The translations under genes were made by a program, and so were the position numbers. The notes under the pieces were generated by a model that saw only the letters and a list, made by a program, of their open reading frames with translations, made no database searches and was not told the origin of the DNA. DNA of 64,000 nucleotides from Reyranella soli (GTDB lineage: Bacteria > Pseudomonadota > Alphaproteobacteria > Reyranellales > Reyranellaceae): the NCBI RefSeq assembly GCF_007992495.1, contig NZ_BKAJ01000020.1, forward strand, positions 1 through 64,000, given 5' to 3'. The stretch's first letter is position 1. Every line of letters begins with the position of its first letter. Positions 26,587 through 36,105 of the stretch are shown here, in pieces.

Positions 26587-27786
26587 TCAGTGATTTACGC
26601 GGTTGATGACCCGGCCCGCCAGCAATTCCTGCAGCGTCGGCTCCCAGATGTCGTCGGGCGGCGTGGCGAGTACGCGATCGACGAAGGGCGCGGCGAGCCT
26701 GGCGGTGTAGAGCAGGAAGCGCCGCAGGTCGCGGTTGGTCTCGAACAAGTCGTTGTCGCTGAGGCCGGGAAAGCTGCCGCGGTGGAAGCCGAGCCGCCCG
26801 CCCGGCGAAATGCTGCGCTCGACTCCGCCCAGGAAGGCAAAGGTGCAGGCCGAGGCGCATTCGTCGTCGACACGCGTGGCGAGCTTGCGGTCGTGGAACA
26901 GGTCGTAGAGCTCGAAGCCGACGGACAGGCGTCCGCCGGGGCCCGCCAGCACGACGGTGCGAACGTCGGGATTCTGGTCCAACGCCCGGCGCACCAGCTC
27001 CTCGCCGCCCAGACCATACGACCCCTCGACGTAGAGCGTGCGGCCGTCGGCGCTGACCCGCACGGCAAGCTGATTGAGGGCCGTGTCGCCGGAATAGATG
27101 TTCCACAATTCCATCAGCGCGGGCACGGCGCGATCGGCCAGCAGGGCGCCGACAGCGATGATCGCGGCAGCCGCGGCCCCGGATGTCGCGGCGAACGCCG
27201 CGCGGCCAGCGACGCGCCGCGCCGCGATGGTCAGCAGGCCGAGCTGATGGACGGCGAAAGCCGACGCGGCGGCGCACAGCAGCGCGGGGATGACGATGTG
27301 CGGGAGCCTGACGTCGTCGCTGGTGAACACCGCGGCCGAGATGCTGCCGAACCCGATCAACAGGGCCACGGCGGCCCAGGTGCCGCGGAAGTAAAGCGTC
27401 TGCGGCAGCGAGGCCGTGCCGTCGCGCCACAGCGGCACGCCGAGATCTTCGAGATAGTCGCCGGCCCGCTGCAGGGGACCGTTGCGGACGCGCTTGCGGC
27501 CGCCTGCGAAACCCGGCCAGCGAAGCTCGCCGAGATTCATCGCCCGGGCTGCGGCGGCGGCGTGAGCGAGCAAGGCGCGGCGCTGGCGATTGTCGCCGAC
27601 AAGATGCTCGACGCTGATGTGATCGCGCATCTGCCTGAGGTCGATGACGGCAACCGGTTGGCCGGTTGCGCCGTCGATCACGAACACGGCGCGGTCGTCC
27701 GACTCCGTGGGGATAATCGTGGGCGAAAGCGAGGCGATGGCGGTGGCATCGGCACTCGTGGCACGGCGGGGGCGGGGTGTTCCCAT
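26587..27786 (-). CDS. Membrane protein with ClpP/crotonase-like domain
   Basis: A 399-residue protein read from the ATG at 27786. The N-terminal ~110 residues are soluble. Several hydrophobic helices follow (WAAVALLIGFGSISAAVF, HIVIPALLCAAASAFAV, AAAAAIIAVGALLA). A C-terminal domain resembles the periplasmic ClpP-like domain: VRTVVLAGPGG, then DDECASACTFAFLGG with a candidate nucleophile Ser, then GRLGFHRG with a candidate His. Family members are predicted serine peptidases of unknown substrate. It is the first gene of a unit with the acyl-CoA ligase and is divergent from the molybdopterin oxidoreductase. Confidence 0.7.
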   Translation of the reverse strand: MGTPRPRRATSADATAIASLSPTIIPTESDDRAVFVIDGATGQPVAVIDLRQMRDHISVEHLVGDNRQRRALLAHAAAAARAMNLGELRWPGFAGGRKRVRNGPLQRAGDYLEDLGVPLWRDGTASLPQTLYFRGTWAAVALLIGFGSISAAVFTSDDVRLPHIVIPALLCAAASAFAVHQLGLLTIAARRVAGRAAFAATSGAAAAAIIAVGALLADRAVPALMELWNIYSGDTALNQLAVRVSADGRTLYVEGSYGLGGEELVRRALDQNPDVRTVVLAGPGGRLSVGFELYDLFHDRKLATRVDDECASACTFAFLGGVERSISPGGRLGFHRGSFPGLSDNDLFETNRDLRRFLLYTARLAAPFVDRVLATPPDDIWEPTLQELLAGRVINRVNH

Positions 27787-27833
27787 GGGCGGACGCGCGG
27801 TATGCTGCGGTACTTTTCGCGGAGCGTCTAGGA

Positions 27834-29945
27834 ATGTCCCCCGACGATCATGCCTTTGCACCCATTGCAGGGGCCAAGAAGATTGAATCCGGTGTCACCA
27901 TCGTGCCGTCGGTCTGTCCACACGATTGCACCAGCACCTGCGCGCTCGATGTCGAGCGGCTGGACGCCAGGCGCATCGGGCGGGTGCGCGGCTCGATGCG
28001 CAACGACTACACCGCCGGGGTGATCTGCGAGAAGGTCGCGCGCTACGCCGAGCGCATCCACCATCCCGACCGGTTGATGAAGCCCTTGCGCCGGGTGGGG
28101 CCGAAGGGTTCCAGGCAGTTCGCCGAGATCTCGTGGAAAGACGCGCTCGATATCGTTGCCGAGCAGTTCATCGCCAAGGCGCGCCAGCACGGCAGCGAGA
28201 CGGTGTGGCCCTACTACTATGCCGGCACGATGGGGCTGGTGCAGCGCGACGGCATCAACCGGCTGCGCAACGAGATGAAGTACTCGCGCTACTTTTCGAC
28301 GATCTGCGTGACGCTGTCGGACACCGGCTGGATCGCCGGTGTCGGCGCCAAGCGCGGCGCAGACGTGCGCGAGGTCGACGAGTATTCGGACCTGGTCGTG
28401 ATCTGGGGCGGCAATCCGGTGAACACCCAGGTCAACGTCATGACACACGCCATGAAGGCCAAGAAGCGCGGGGCCAAGCTGGTCGTGGTCGATCCCTACC
28501 GCACCGGCACGGCCGACCAGGCCGACATCCATCTCGCCGTGCGTCCCGGCACCGACGGCGCGCTGGCCGTGGCGGTCATGCATGTCCTGTTCAAGGAGGG
28601 CTATGCCGACTGGGACTATATGCGCCGCTACACCGATGCGCCGGATGAGCTGGCCGCGCACGTGGCGACGCGCACGCCGGAATGGGCGGCCGGCATCACC
28701 GGCCTGTCGGTCGAGGAGATCGTCTCGTTCGCGCGGCTCTATGGGCAGACCAAGGCGTCATTCATCCGCTGCCATCACGGGTTCAGCCGCAGCCGCAATG
28801 GCGCAGCCAACATGCATGCCGTGACCTCCCTGCCGGCGGTGACGGGGGCGTGGAAATACAAGGGCGGCGGCGCGCTCTACGGCCACACCGGCATGTACCC
28901 GATCAAGAAGACGCTGATCGAGGGGCTCGACATGGTCGACACCTCGCTGCGCGAGCTCGACCAGTCGCGCCTGGGGCCGATCCTGACCGGCGACCGCGAG
29001 GCCTTGAAGAACGGCCCGCCGGTGACGGCACTGCTGATCCAGAACACCAACCCGGCGATGGTCTGTCCCGAGCTCGAGCTGGTGCACAAGGGTTTTAGCC
29101 GCGAGGACCTGTTCACCTGCGTGCACGAGCAGTTTTTGACCGAGACGGCGGCCTTCGCCGACATCGTGCTGCCGGCGACCATGTTCCTCGAGCACGACGA
29201 TTTCTATACCGCGAGCGGCCACACCTTCTTCCAGGTCACCAAGGCCGTGATCGAGCCGCCGGGCGAGTGCCGCGAGAACCACTATGTGATCAGCGAACTG
29301 GCCAAGCGGCTCGGCGCCAAGCATCGCGGCTTCGACATGACGCCGTGGGAGATCATGGACGAATCGCTGCGCGAGTCGGGCATGTGGGATGCCGAGACCA
29401 ACTGGAGGAAGGGCGGGCAGGACTTCCATCTCGGCTTCGAGACCTCGCACTTCCTCGACGGCTTCGCCTGGCCCGACAAGAAGTTCCGCTTCAAGCCCGA
29501 CTGGGCGGCCTACGGCCCGCGCGGCAAGGAGATGCCGAGCCTGCCGGATCATTTCGACGTCATCGACAATCCGACGCCGGACAAGCCCTTCCGCATGGTC
29601 GCCGCACCCGCGCGCACCTTCCTCAACTCGACCTTCACCGAGACGCCGAGCAGCCAGAAGCGCGAGGTGCGGCCGACGGTGATGATGAATCCCGAGGAGT
29701 GCGTCGCGCTGGGCTTCGCCGACGGCGAGCGGCTCGAGATCGGCAACGATCGCGGCAAGACCATCGTGCATTGCAAGCCGCGGGCGGGCCAGCAGAAGGG
29801 GGTCGTCGTCGTCGAGGGCATCTGGCCCAACCGAAATTTTGAGACCGGCATGGGGATCAATGCATTGACCTCGGCCGATCCCGGCTGGCCCAATGGCGGT
29901 GCGGTGTTCCACGACACCGCGGTCTGGATACGGAAGGCGCCATGA
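27834..29945 (+). CDS. Molybdopterin-dependent oxidoreductase with one Fe-S cluster
   Basis: A 703-residue enzyme of the DMSO reductase superfamily. The start at 27834 is preceded by GGAGCG; a longer frame overlaps the divergent neighbour. An N-terminal [4Fe-4S] site is formed by Cys28, Cys32, Cys36 (CPHDCTSTC) and Cys65 (GVICEKV). The large molybdopterin-binding domains contain VIWGGNPVNTQ, VVVDPYRTGTADQAD and a C-terminal MPT-binding half (RPTVMMNPEE, GDRGK-like loop). No Tat signal is visible, so the protein is probably cytoplasmic. It resembles formate dehydrogenase/thiosulfate reductase-like catalytic subunits; no partner subunits are adjacent. The substrate is unknown. Confidence 0.88.
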   Translation: MSPDDHAFAPIAGAKKIESGVTIVPSVCPHDCTSTCALDVERLDARRIGRVRGSMRNDYTAGVICEKVARYAERIHHPDRLMKPLRRVGPKGSRQFAEISWKDALDIVAEQFIAKARQHGSETVWPYYYAGTMGLVQRDGINRLRNEMKYSRYFSTICVTLSDTGWIAGVGAKRGADVREVDEYSDLVVIWGGNPVNTQVNVMTHAMKAKKRGAKLVVVDPYRTGTADQADIHLAVRPGTDGALAVAVMHVLFKEGYADWDYMRRYTDAPDELAAHVATRTPEWAAGITGLSVEEIVSFARLYGQTKASFIRCHHGFSRSRNGAANMHAVTSLPAVTGAWKYKGGGALYGHTGMYPIKKTLIEGLDMVDTSLRELDQSRLGPILTGDREALKNGPPVTALLIQNTNPAMVCPELELVHKGFSREDLFTCVHEQFLTETAAFADIVLPATMFLEHDDFYTASGHTFFQVTKAVIEPPGECRENHYVISELAKRLGAKHRGFDMTPWEIMDESLRESGMWDAETNWRKGGQDFHLGFETSHFLDGFAWPDKKFRFKPDWAAYGPRGKEMPSLPDHFDVIDNPTPDKPFRMVAAPARTFLNSTFTETPSSQKREVRPTVMMNPEECVALGFADGERLEIGNDRGKTIVHCKPRAGQQKGVVVVEGIWPNRNFETGMGINALTSADPGWPNGGAVFHDTAVWIRKAP

Positions 29946-29968
29946 CCAACCTTTCCCGTTGACCGATC

Positions 29969-30919
29969 ATGAGTGAAGGCTTCCACCCCGCTCCCAATCC
30001 GAGCGTCGCCCAGGCCCAGGCGGCACCCGTCCCCGACCGCGCGCATGTGTTGGTGATCGGCAACGAGAAGGGCGGCTCGGGCAAGTCGACGACGGCGCTG
30101 CACATCGCCGTGACCCTGCTGAACCAAGGGCTGAAGGTCGCCACGCTCGACCTCGATGCGCGCCAGGGCACGCTCGGCCGCTACGTCGAGAACCGCGCGG
30201 CCTACGCCAAGCGCAAGGGCGTCGAACTGCCGATGCCGGTCCATGCCGCGGTGCCGCTCTCGACCTTGTCCGATCGCAACGAAGCGCAGGCCGACGAGCG
30301 CACTCGCCTGGAAGCGGCGCTGGAGCAGGTGATCGACAATGTCGACTTCGTCGTCATCGACACGCCGGGCAGCGACACTTATCTCTCGCGGCTGGCCCAT
30401 ACCTGGGCCGACACGCTGCTGACGCCGCTCAACGACAGCTTCATCGATCTCGACCTTCTGGCGCGCATCGATCCCGATACGCTGAAGATCGTGCGGCCGT
30501 CGATCTATGCCGAGGCGGTGTGGAAGCAGCGCCAGCTGCGCGCGGTCCAGGGCGGCCGGCCGGTCGACTGGGTGGTGATGCGCAATCGCCTGTCGTCGCT
30601 CGCCGCGCGCAACAAGCGCGACATGAGCACCGTCATCGAGGCGCTGGCCAAGCGCATCGGTTTTCGCGTCGCCGCCGGCCTGAGCGAGCGCGTGATCTAC
30701 AAGGAGCTGTTCCTGAACGGCCTGACCTTGCTCGACCTCAAGCGCGGCGGCGCCAAAGGAGGAAGTGGGGGCCCGTCACTGACCTTGAGCCATGTCGCGG
30801 CGCGCCAGGAAGTGCGCGATCTCGTATCCGCGCTCAATCTGCCGCGACGAGATGCGGACGCACCATCGGCTGAGCCCGCGACAGAAGCAGCCACGCCAGA
30901 CCCGCAAGCTGCAGGATGA
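29969..30919 (+). CDS. mipZ: Division-plane positioning ATPase MipZ
   Basis: A 316-residue ParA/MinD-family ATPase. The deviant Walker A is GNEKGGSGKST (Lys34 and Lys39). It is followed by ATLDLDARQGTLGRYVENR, which is diagnostic of MipZ, and Walker B VDFVVIDTPGSD. MipZ forms a gradient from the chromosome poles and blocks FtsZ polymerisation, so the ring assembles at midcell. The N-terminal ~24 residues and the Ala/Pro-rich tail are extensions. The last 86 bases overlap the 3' end of the MFS gene on the other strand. Confidence 0.92.
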   Translation: MSEGFHPAPNPSVAQAQAAPVPDRAHVLVIGNEKGGSGKSTTALHIAVTLLNQGLKVATLDLDARQGTLGRYVENRAAYAKRKGVELPMPVHAAVPLSTLSDRNEAQADERTRLEAALEQVIDNVDFVVIDTPGSDTYLSRLAHTWADTLLTPLNDSFIDLDLLARIDPDTLKIVRPSIYAEAVWKQRQLRAVQGGRPVDWVVMRNRLSSLAARNKRDMSTVIEALAKRIGFRVAAGLSERVIYKELFLNGLTLLDLKRGGAKGGSGGPSLTLSHVAARQEVRDLVSALNLPRRDADAPSAEPATEAATPDPQAAG

Positions 30920-32093
30920 AGAGCGCGCCGAACGCCCAGCTGTAGCCGTCGGGTGAGTAGCCGGTCGCGGTGCGCGGCCACTGATCGACGATCTTCCCGA
31001 TCGCCCACTGGCCCGCGAAGATCACCGAGAAGACCACGAGATTGCTCGACGTGCTGACACGGCCGGCATAGTGCGCCGGGAACGACGCGACCATCAGCGG
31101 CATGTACTGGATGGGGCAGGCGCCGAGGAAGCCGAACGCGATCCATGCCGTGGCCGGATGGAAGGACGGCACGAAGGCGATCCAGCCGCAGACGATGGCG
31201 AACAGGATGCTCATCAGGCCGGCCGAGGCGAAGTTGCTGACGCCGACCCTGTGCAGGCCGTTGGCGATCACGCCGCTCATGGCGAAGCCCAGGGTCGTGG
31301 CCGCCGCGGTGTAGAGCTGGATGTCGGCGCGCATCTCCTTGTCGGTGAAGCCGCCGACGTCGCGCAGCCACGGCCCGATCCACAGCGAGATGCAGCCGAT
31401 GAAGGCGAGCTGCTGGATGGCCAGCAGCGGCTGGATGCGCCAGTAGAAGCCGTCGGTCAGTACCGTGCCGGTGATGCGGAACTGCTCGGCGAGCGTGCCC
31501 GCCGCGCGCGGTCCGGCGCGTTCGGGGACGACGATGAACAGGATCGCCGAGGTGGCGAGGCAGAAGCCGGCCAGCCAGAAGAACAGGCCCTGCCAGCTCA
31601 CGACCGACAGCGACCATTCGACGGGCAAGGTCGCGGCCATCGAGCCGAGCCCGCCCGCCATCATGTGGAAGCCCGTGATCAGGCCCCAGCGCTGCGGCGG
31701 ATACCACAGCGTGATCGCCTTGATCGCGGCCATCAGGCCGCCGGCGAAGCCCAGCCCGATCAGCACGCGCGCCACGATCAGCTCGCCGAGCGAGAGGCTC
31801 AAGCCGAACAGCGCCGAGCCGGCGGCGGCCATCGCCAGCAGCACGACCTGCACACGGCGCGGCCCGTAGCGGTCGAGCATGACGCCCAGCACCGGCTGGC
31901 AGCCGGCGAAGAACAGGAAGAAGGCGGAGGTGAGGAGTCCGAGGTCGCCCGCGGTGATGCCGATGTCGCGCTCGAGGTACGGGAAGATCACTGCGTTCAC
32001 GCCGCGGAAGATGTATGAAAGGAAGTAGGCCAGCGCGAACGGCAGGAAGACCCGCAGGAACAGCGTGGCGAAAGTCGGGGCGTTTCCGGTCAT
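30834..32093 (-). CDS. Major facilitator superfamily transporter
   Basis: A 419-residue inner-membrane permease with about 12 hydrophobic helices. The loop 2-3 signature appears as GVMLDRYGPRRVQ, and GLGFAGGLMAAIKAITLWYPPQRWG is typical of the helix 4 region of MFS members that move organic anions or sugars. The substrate cannot be inferred. Its 3' end runs 86 bases into the antisense of the mipZ 3' end. No regulator is adjacent. Confidence 0.88.
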   Translation of the reverse strand: MTGNAPTFATLFLRVFLPFALAYFLSYIFRGVNAVIFPYLERDIGITAGDLGLLTSAFFLFFAGCQPVLGVMLDRYGPRRVQVVLLAMAAAGSALFGLSLSLGELIVARVLIGLGFAGGLMAAIKAITLWYPPQRWGLITGFHMMAGGLGSMAATLPVEWSLSVVSWQGLFFWLAGFCLATSAILFIVVPERAGPRAAGTLAEQFRITGTVLTDGFYWRIQPLLAIQQLAFIGCISLWIGPWLRDVGGFTDKEMRADIQLYTAAATTLGFAMSGVIANGLHRVGVSNFASAGLMSILFAIVCGWIAFVPSFHPATAWIAFGFLGACPIQYMPLMVASFPAHYAGRVSTSSNLVVFSVIFAGQWAIGKIVDQWPRTATGYSPDGYSWAFGALFILQLAGLAWLLLSRAQPMVRPHLVAAD

Positions 32094-32118
32094 TACTTGT
32101 TTGTTTGATTTTGTTTGG

Positions 32119-33345
32119 TTAGTTGCGCCTCATCTTAAGCAGTTCGCGGGTGATACGCCCAGCTACGATCTCCATGCCGCGTTCCGTCCAGTGACCGTCC
32201 GTCAGGCGGTACGTGTCCGGCACGCCGGCGAGATCGTCGCGCAGGTCGAAGAAGGGCACGGCCGTCTGGCGCAGCTTCACGGCCAGGCGCCGATGGCGGG
32301 CATCGGCGCTGAGCGAGGTGCTGAAATACTTGGGCCACAGGCGCCAGAAATCGACATAGCGCGGATCGCCTGTCCCGACCGGGATCAGGGCGACGGCGAG
32401 CTGCACGCCGTTCTCCTTGGCCAGGCGATCGGCGGCGACCAGCCAGCTCAGCGTCTCGTCGACCATGTCCGTGCCGTAGAGGCGGTCGGCCTCCTCGGCA
32501 TCGCGCGGCATCTTCCAGGTGCCGGTCTCCCAGTCGATCATGCCGGACAGCAGCCAGCCGGCGAGCAGCTCGCGGTTGGGCTCAGGCCTGTCGAACGCCG
32601 TCCAGAACCGGCCGTCGCCGCGCGACAGGATCTCGCGGATCGTCGCCTCGCTCAGCCGGGGATAGTAGTTCTGCCTGAGGTGCCGCGCGATCCGATCGAG
32701 CCGTTGGTCCGCCGGCAGATCGACCCATTCGTTGAGCCGGGCGAATTCGCCGTCGATGAACTTGTTGTTGCGGCCGAACTCCGAAAGGCCGAGCCGGTTG
32801 ACGGCGAGCCAGGTCGTGCGCGGCGCCGGGCCGGCGAGCAGCGAGGGCAGCGGCAGCTCGGCGATCGGCGGCCGCATCCAGCCGCCGAACGGCGTCGAGA
32901 CGAAATCATTGCCGGCATAAAAGGCCAGCACGATGGCGTCGGGCTTCAACGCCAGCGCCACGTTCTTGATGCGATAGTAGTAGTGGCGCGGTCCCGTCGC
33001 CGAGATGCCGAAATTGATCGCCTCCGTGTCGGTCTGGCCGGCCGCGGCCAAGCGCTGCTCGACGAAGGCCGACAGCGGCGCGCGCAGGAAGTTGCCTTCC
33101 AGGAAGCTGTCGCCCACCAGGATGGACCTGAAGCGCACGTCCGCCGGGCGCTCGAACGACCGTTGCCGGTCGCGCAACGCCCAGTCGTTGTAGGTCACCT
33201 GGGGCGTCGAGCTGACCTCGATCGGCCGCATGTCGCGCGCCGGCCACGACGGCACGATGAACGAGGCGATCGCCTCGCTGCCGGCGAGCGCCGCGCTCAG
33301 CAGCAGGAGAATGTAGAGGGGCCAGAAGAAGCGGTGTGCTTTCAC
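32119..33345 (-). CDS. Membrane-anchored SGNH/GDSL hydrolase
   Basis: A 408-residue protein with an N-terminal hydrophobic signal anchor (PLYILLLLSAALAGSEAIA) and a periplasmic SGNH domain. Block I is VGDSFLEG (nucleophile Ser80). Later blocks are FAYAGND-like FYAGNDF and the C-terminal DGHWTERG with catalytic Asp and His. This DGHWT form is seen in AlgJ/AlgX-like and acyltransferase-linked SGNH proteins that add or remove acyl groups on exported polysaccharides. It follows a second SGNH gene on the same strand after 18 bases, so the two are probably co-expressed. Confidence 0.8.
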   Translation of the reverse strand: MKAHRFFWPLYILLLLSAALAGSEAIASFIVPSWPARDMRPIEVSSTPQVTYNDWALRDRQRSFERPADVRFRSILVGDSFLEGNFLRAPLSAFVEQRLAAAGQTDTEAINFGISATGPRHYYYRIKNVALALKPDAIVLAFYAGNDFVSTPFGGWMRPPIAELPLPSLLAGPAPRTTWLAVNRLGLSEFGRNNKFIDGEFARLNEWVDLPADQRLDRIARHLRQNYYPRLSEATIREILSRGDGRFWTAFDRPEPNRELLAGWLLSGMIDWETGTWKMPRDAEEADRLYGTDMVDETLSWLVAADRLAKENGVQLAVALIPVGTGDPRYVDFWRLWPKYFSTSLSADARHRRLAVKLRQTAVPFFDLRDDLAGVPDTYRLTDGHWTERGMEIVAGRITRELLKMRRN

Positions 33346-33363
33346 GGCGTCCCTATGATGCGG

Positions 33364-34371
33364 TCAGCAGCCTTTGCCCTTGGTGCGGCAGAGCTCGTCG
33401 AGCATCGGCAGGAGCGGCGGGATCATGCCCTTGGCGAAGATGATCTCAGCTTTGCCGTTGGGATGCGGATCGGGCACCGTCACCCACAGGCTCGCCGGAT
33501 TCTCGTTCTCGACGGTGGGCAGCAGGTCGACGAACGGCACGCCATCCTCCTCGACGACGGCGCGCACCTTGGCGGTGATGTCGGCGAAGGGATAGGGCTT
33601 CAGCTCGCGCAGCTCGGGGATGTTGAAGACGATGAGCTTGGCGCCGAGCTCGCGGGCCGTCGTGGCGAAGCCGCCGAGCGATTTCTCGGTCTGCAGCCAG
33701 CCCGCCGCCTTGGGTTCGTAGAGGTCGCGGTAGTAGCGCTTCCAGTCGGGCGCCTCGCCGAACTGGCGGAACAGGTTGTCGAACCGGTAGCCCGCGACCA
33801 CCCAGGCCGCCGAATGGTTGGTGAGCCAGTCGGCGTCGGAATCGGTATAGGACGGCATCGGCTCGGCATCGTTGATGAAGTAGGCGAGCACGATGATGTC
33901 GGGCTTGAGCGGCGCGCCGACCTCGCGGAACAACGTCAGCTCCTGCAGGGTGTTGTAGTTGCCGACGCCGAGATTGAAGCCGTCGACCTTGCGGCCGGCC
34001 TTGACCAGGCCCTCGATCACCTGGTGCGCGAACGTCTCCTTCTCGGCGACGCCCCAGCCCATGGTGATCGAATCGCCGACGAAGGCGATGCGGGCGGTGC
34101 CGTCGGCCGCCTTGCCGGCGATCTCCGGTCCACGCAGCCCGCGGCTGTCGGTCCGCACGTCGACATTCATGAGCTTGGCTTGGGCATTGGGCCGATGGCG
34201 ATGCCCGAGGTCGGGCTGCGTGTCGCGCATCTTGACCTCGCGCGCATACTTCCACATTTCGAGTTCGTACAGCATGCCGTCGTCGAGCACGAGGCGCGTC
34301 AGGCCCTCCACCGCCAATAAACACAGAATCGACGCAACGAGGATCAGCAGCAGATTTAGCGCGGCTTTCAT
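33364..34371 (-). CDS. Membrane-anchored SGNH/GDSL hydrolase
   Basis: A 335-residue protein with an N-terminal anchor (ALNLLLILVASILCLLAVEG). Block I is FVGDSITMGWG (nucleophile Ser101), then FNLGVGNYNT (block II Gly), a YFINDAEP segment (block III Asn) and VPDPHPNGKAE (block V Asp and His). All catalytic positions are present. It is predicted to be an esterase or O-acyl-modifying enzyme of the envelope. It is the promoter-proximal member of a pair with the following SGNH gene, and may act on the surface glycan encoded farther along. That link is inference. Confidence 0.82.
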   Translation of the reverse strand: MKAALNLLLILVASILCLLAVEGLTRLVLDDGMLYELEMWKYAREVKMRDTQPDLGHRHRPNAQAKLMNVDVRTDSRGLRGPEIAGKAADGTARIAFVGDSITMGWGVAEKETFAHQVIEGLVKAGRKVDGFNLGVGNYNTLQELTLFREVGAPLKPDIIVLAYFINDAEPMPSYTDSDADWLTNHSAAWVVAGYRFDNLFRQFGEAPDWKRYYRDLYEPKAAGWLQTEKSLGGFATTARELGAKLIVFNIPELRELKPYPFADITAKVRAVVEEDGVPFVDLLPTVENENPASLWVTVPDPHPNGKAEIIFAKGMIPPLLPMLDELCRTKGKGC

Positions 34372-34527
34372 TGGACCGGGTGGGGCAGTTTCTGAGGTCG
34401 AAATCTCGAGGGGCTGATTTTGCGCCGGTCGTAATAGCGTGTCCGCAGGTGGGCGTCACCGCGCCAAAATTACCCGGCGCGCTCACAACCATTTGACAAG
34501 GGCCGCCGTCTTTCCTTGCATGTCGCG

Positions 34528-35244
34528 GTGGCCAGGAAATCGGAAGTAGGACCGACCAAGGGCACGGCGGCCTCTTCGTCCGCGGTGGACGCCTTCACGC
34601 GGGAAGTGGCCAGCCTGCCGCCCAGGACCGCGGGCAGCGGCCGTGGCCGGCTGCTGTTCGCCATGGACGCAACGGCGAGCCGCGAGCCGACCTGGGACGT
34701 CGCCTCGACGCAGCAGGGCGAGATGTTCGTCGCCGCGAGCGAGATCGGCGGCATCGACGTCCGCCTGGCCTTCTATCGCGGCTTCGACGAGTTCAAGGTC
34801 AGCCGCTGGACGTCGGACGGACGCGAGCTGGCGCGCCTGATGGGCGCGGTGCGCTGCCTCGCCGGCCGCACCCAGATCGCCCGGGTACTGCGCTACGCCG
34901 CCGAGCAGCGGCGCGAGGGCCGCCTCGATGCCGTGGTGTTCGTCGGCGACTGCTGCGAGGAGGATGTCGACGAGGTCGGCCACGAGGCGGGCCAGCTCGG
35001 CCTGCTCGGCCTGCCGGTGTTCGTCTTCCAGGAAGGCGATGACCGCGTGGCCTCGCGCCTGTTCCCGCAGATCGCCAAGCTGACGCGCGGCGCCTATTGC
35101 AAGTTCGACCGTTCGAGCCCGGAGCAGCTCAGGCGGCTGCTCGGCGCGGTGGCGGCCTACGCCGCCGGCGGCCGCGCCGCCTTGCTGAAGTACGGCAAGG
35201 AGCAGGGCGGCGCCGCGGCCTTGCTGACCAACCAGATGAAGTGA
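34528..35244 (+). CDS. VWA-like protein
   Basis: About 238 residues. The region LLFAMDATASREPTWD is a von Willebrand A-type first strand with a D-x-T-x-S metal-site motif. VVFVGDCCEEDVDEV supplies a second acidic loop. Homologues in alphaproteobacteria are annotated as VWA-domain or TerY-like proteins of unknown role. The start is uncertain: GTG 34528 (giving MARKSEVG) or TTG 34516. A TTGACA at 34493-34498 would place transcription near 34528, so the message may be leaderless. Convergent with the SDR at four bases. Confidence 0.65.
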   Translation: MARKSEVGPTKGTAASSSAVDAFTREVASLPPRTAGSGRGRLLFAMDATASREPTWDVASTQQGEMFVAASEIGGIDVRLAFYRGFDEFKVSRWTSDGRELARLMGAVRCLAGRTQIARVLRYAAEQRREGRLDAVVFVGDCCEEDVDEVGHEAGQLGLLGLPVFVFQEGDDRVASRLFPQIAKLTRGAYCKFDRSSPEQLRRLLGAVAAYAAGGRAALLKYGKEQGGAAALLTNQMK

Positions 35245-35248
35245 CGCG

Positions 35249-36007
35249 TCAGGCGACGAGGGCGTCCATCAGGCGCGCCGCCCAGCGCCCGGGCAGGACC
35301 TGTCCGAACCACACCAGGCCCTTGGTGCCGATGGGGAAGGCGATGCGGGCATGATTGCGCTCGAGGCCGCGCCGGATGATCGACGAGGCGCGCGCTGAGG
35401 TCATCAGGAACGGCATGGGAAAAGGCGCGTCCGCGGTCAGGCGGGTGGTTACGAAGCCGGGGCAGATCACGCTGACGCCGATGCCGCTCTTCTTCAGCAC
35501 GTAGCGGATGCTCTCGCCCCACACCCGCGCCGCGGCCTTGCTGGCATTGTACGAGGCCGAGTAGGGCAGGCCGATGAAGCTTGCGAGCGAGGCCACGATG
35601 CCGATCTGGCCGCGCCCGCGGGCCATCAGTCGCGGCAGCAGAGGCTCGACCGTATTCAGCACGCCGCCGAAATTGACGTCGAGCGTCTGGCGGATGACCG
35701 AGAAGTCGTCGAGCGAGGAATTGTCCTTGTCGATCGAGATGCCGGCATTGGCGATCAGGAGATCGACGGGATGGGCGTCGTCGAAGGCGGTGAGCCAGGC
35801 GGCAAAACGCTCGCGATCGACCACATCGATGGCGCCGGCGACCACGGTTGCGCCTTTCGCCCGACAGGCGGCGGCCACCGCCTCGACCCGGTCGGCGTCG
35901 CGGCCGGTCAGCGCCAGCGCCACGCCGGGCGCGGCATAGTCGAGCGCCAAGGCCTCGCCGATGCCGCTCGATGCACCGGTGATGACAATGCTTGAGAAAC
36001 TTTTCAT
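35249..36007 (-). CDS. Short-chain dehydrogenase/reductase
   Basis: A 252-residue classical SDR read from ATG 36007, behind a GAAGGT ribosome binding site. NAD(P)-binding TGASSGIGEA, NAG motif (LLIANAGIS), catalytic Ser (IVASLAS) and YNASK are all present. The DUF-like C-terminus (GTKGLVWFGQVLPGRW) resembles the SDR group associated with cell-envelope lipids. The substrate is unknown. Divergent from yicC. Confidence 0.88.
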   Translation of the reverse strand: MKSFSSIVITGASSGIGEALALDYAAPGVALALTGRDADRVEAVAAACRAKGATVVAGAIDVVDRERFAAWLTAFDDAHPVDLLIANAGISIDKDNSSLDDFSVIRQTLDVNFGGVLNTVEPLLPRLMARGRGQIGIVASLASFIGLPYSASYNASKAAARVWGESIRYVLKKSGIGVSVICPGFVTTRLTADAPFPMPFLMTSARASSIIRRGLERNHARIAFPIGTKGLVWFGQVLPGRWAARLMDALVA

Positions 36008-36105
36008 GGGATAACCTTCGGGCGGAGCGCGTTGTACGCGCCTGGGGCCGATACTAGAGTGCCTCGCCGCGAGGCGGCCAGTGGAGCGGATGTCGGAGTG
36101 GATTT

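Noticed and set aside
24948..26606. 550-codon plus-strand frame antisense to the acyl-CoA ligase
   Set aside because: The minus strand carries the full set of adenylate-forming motifs; the plus frame has none.
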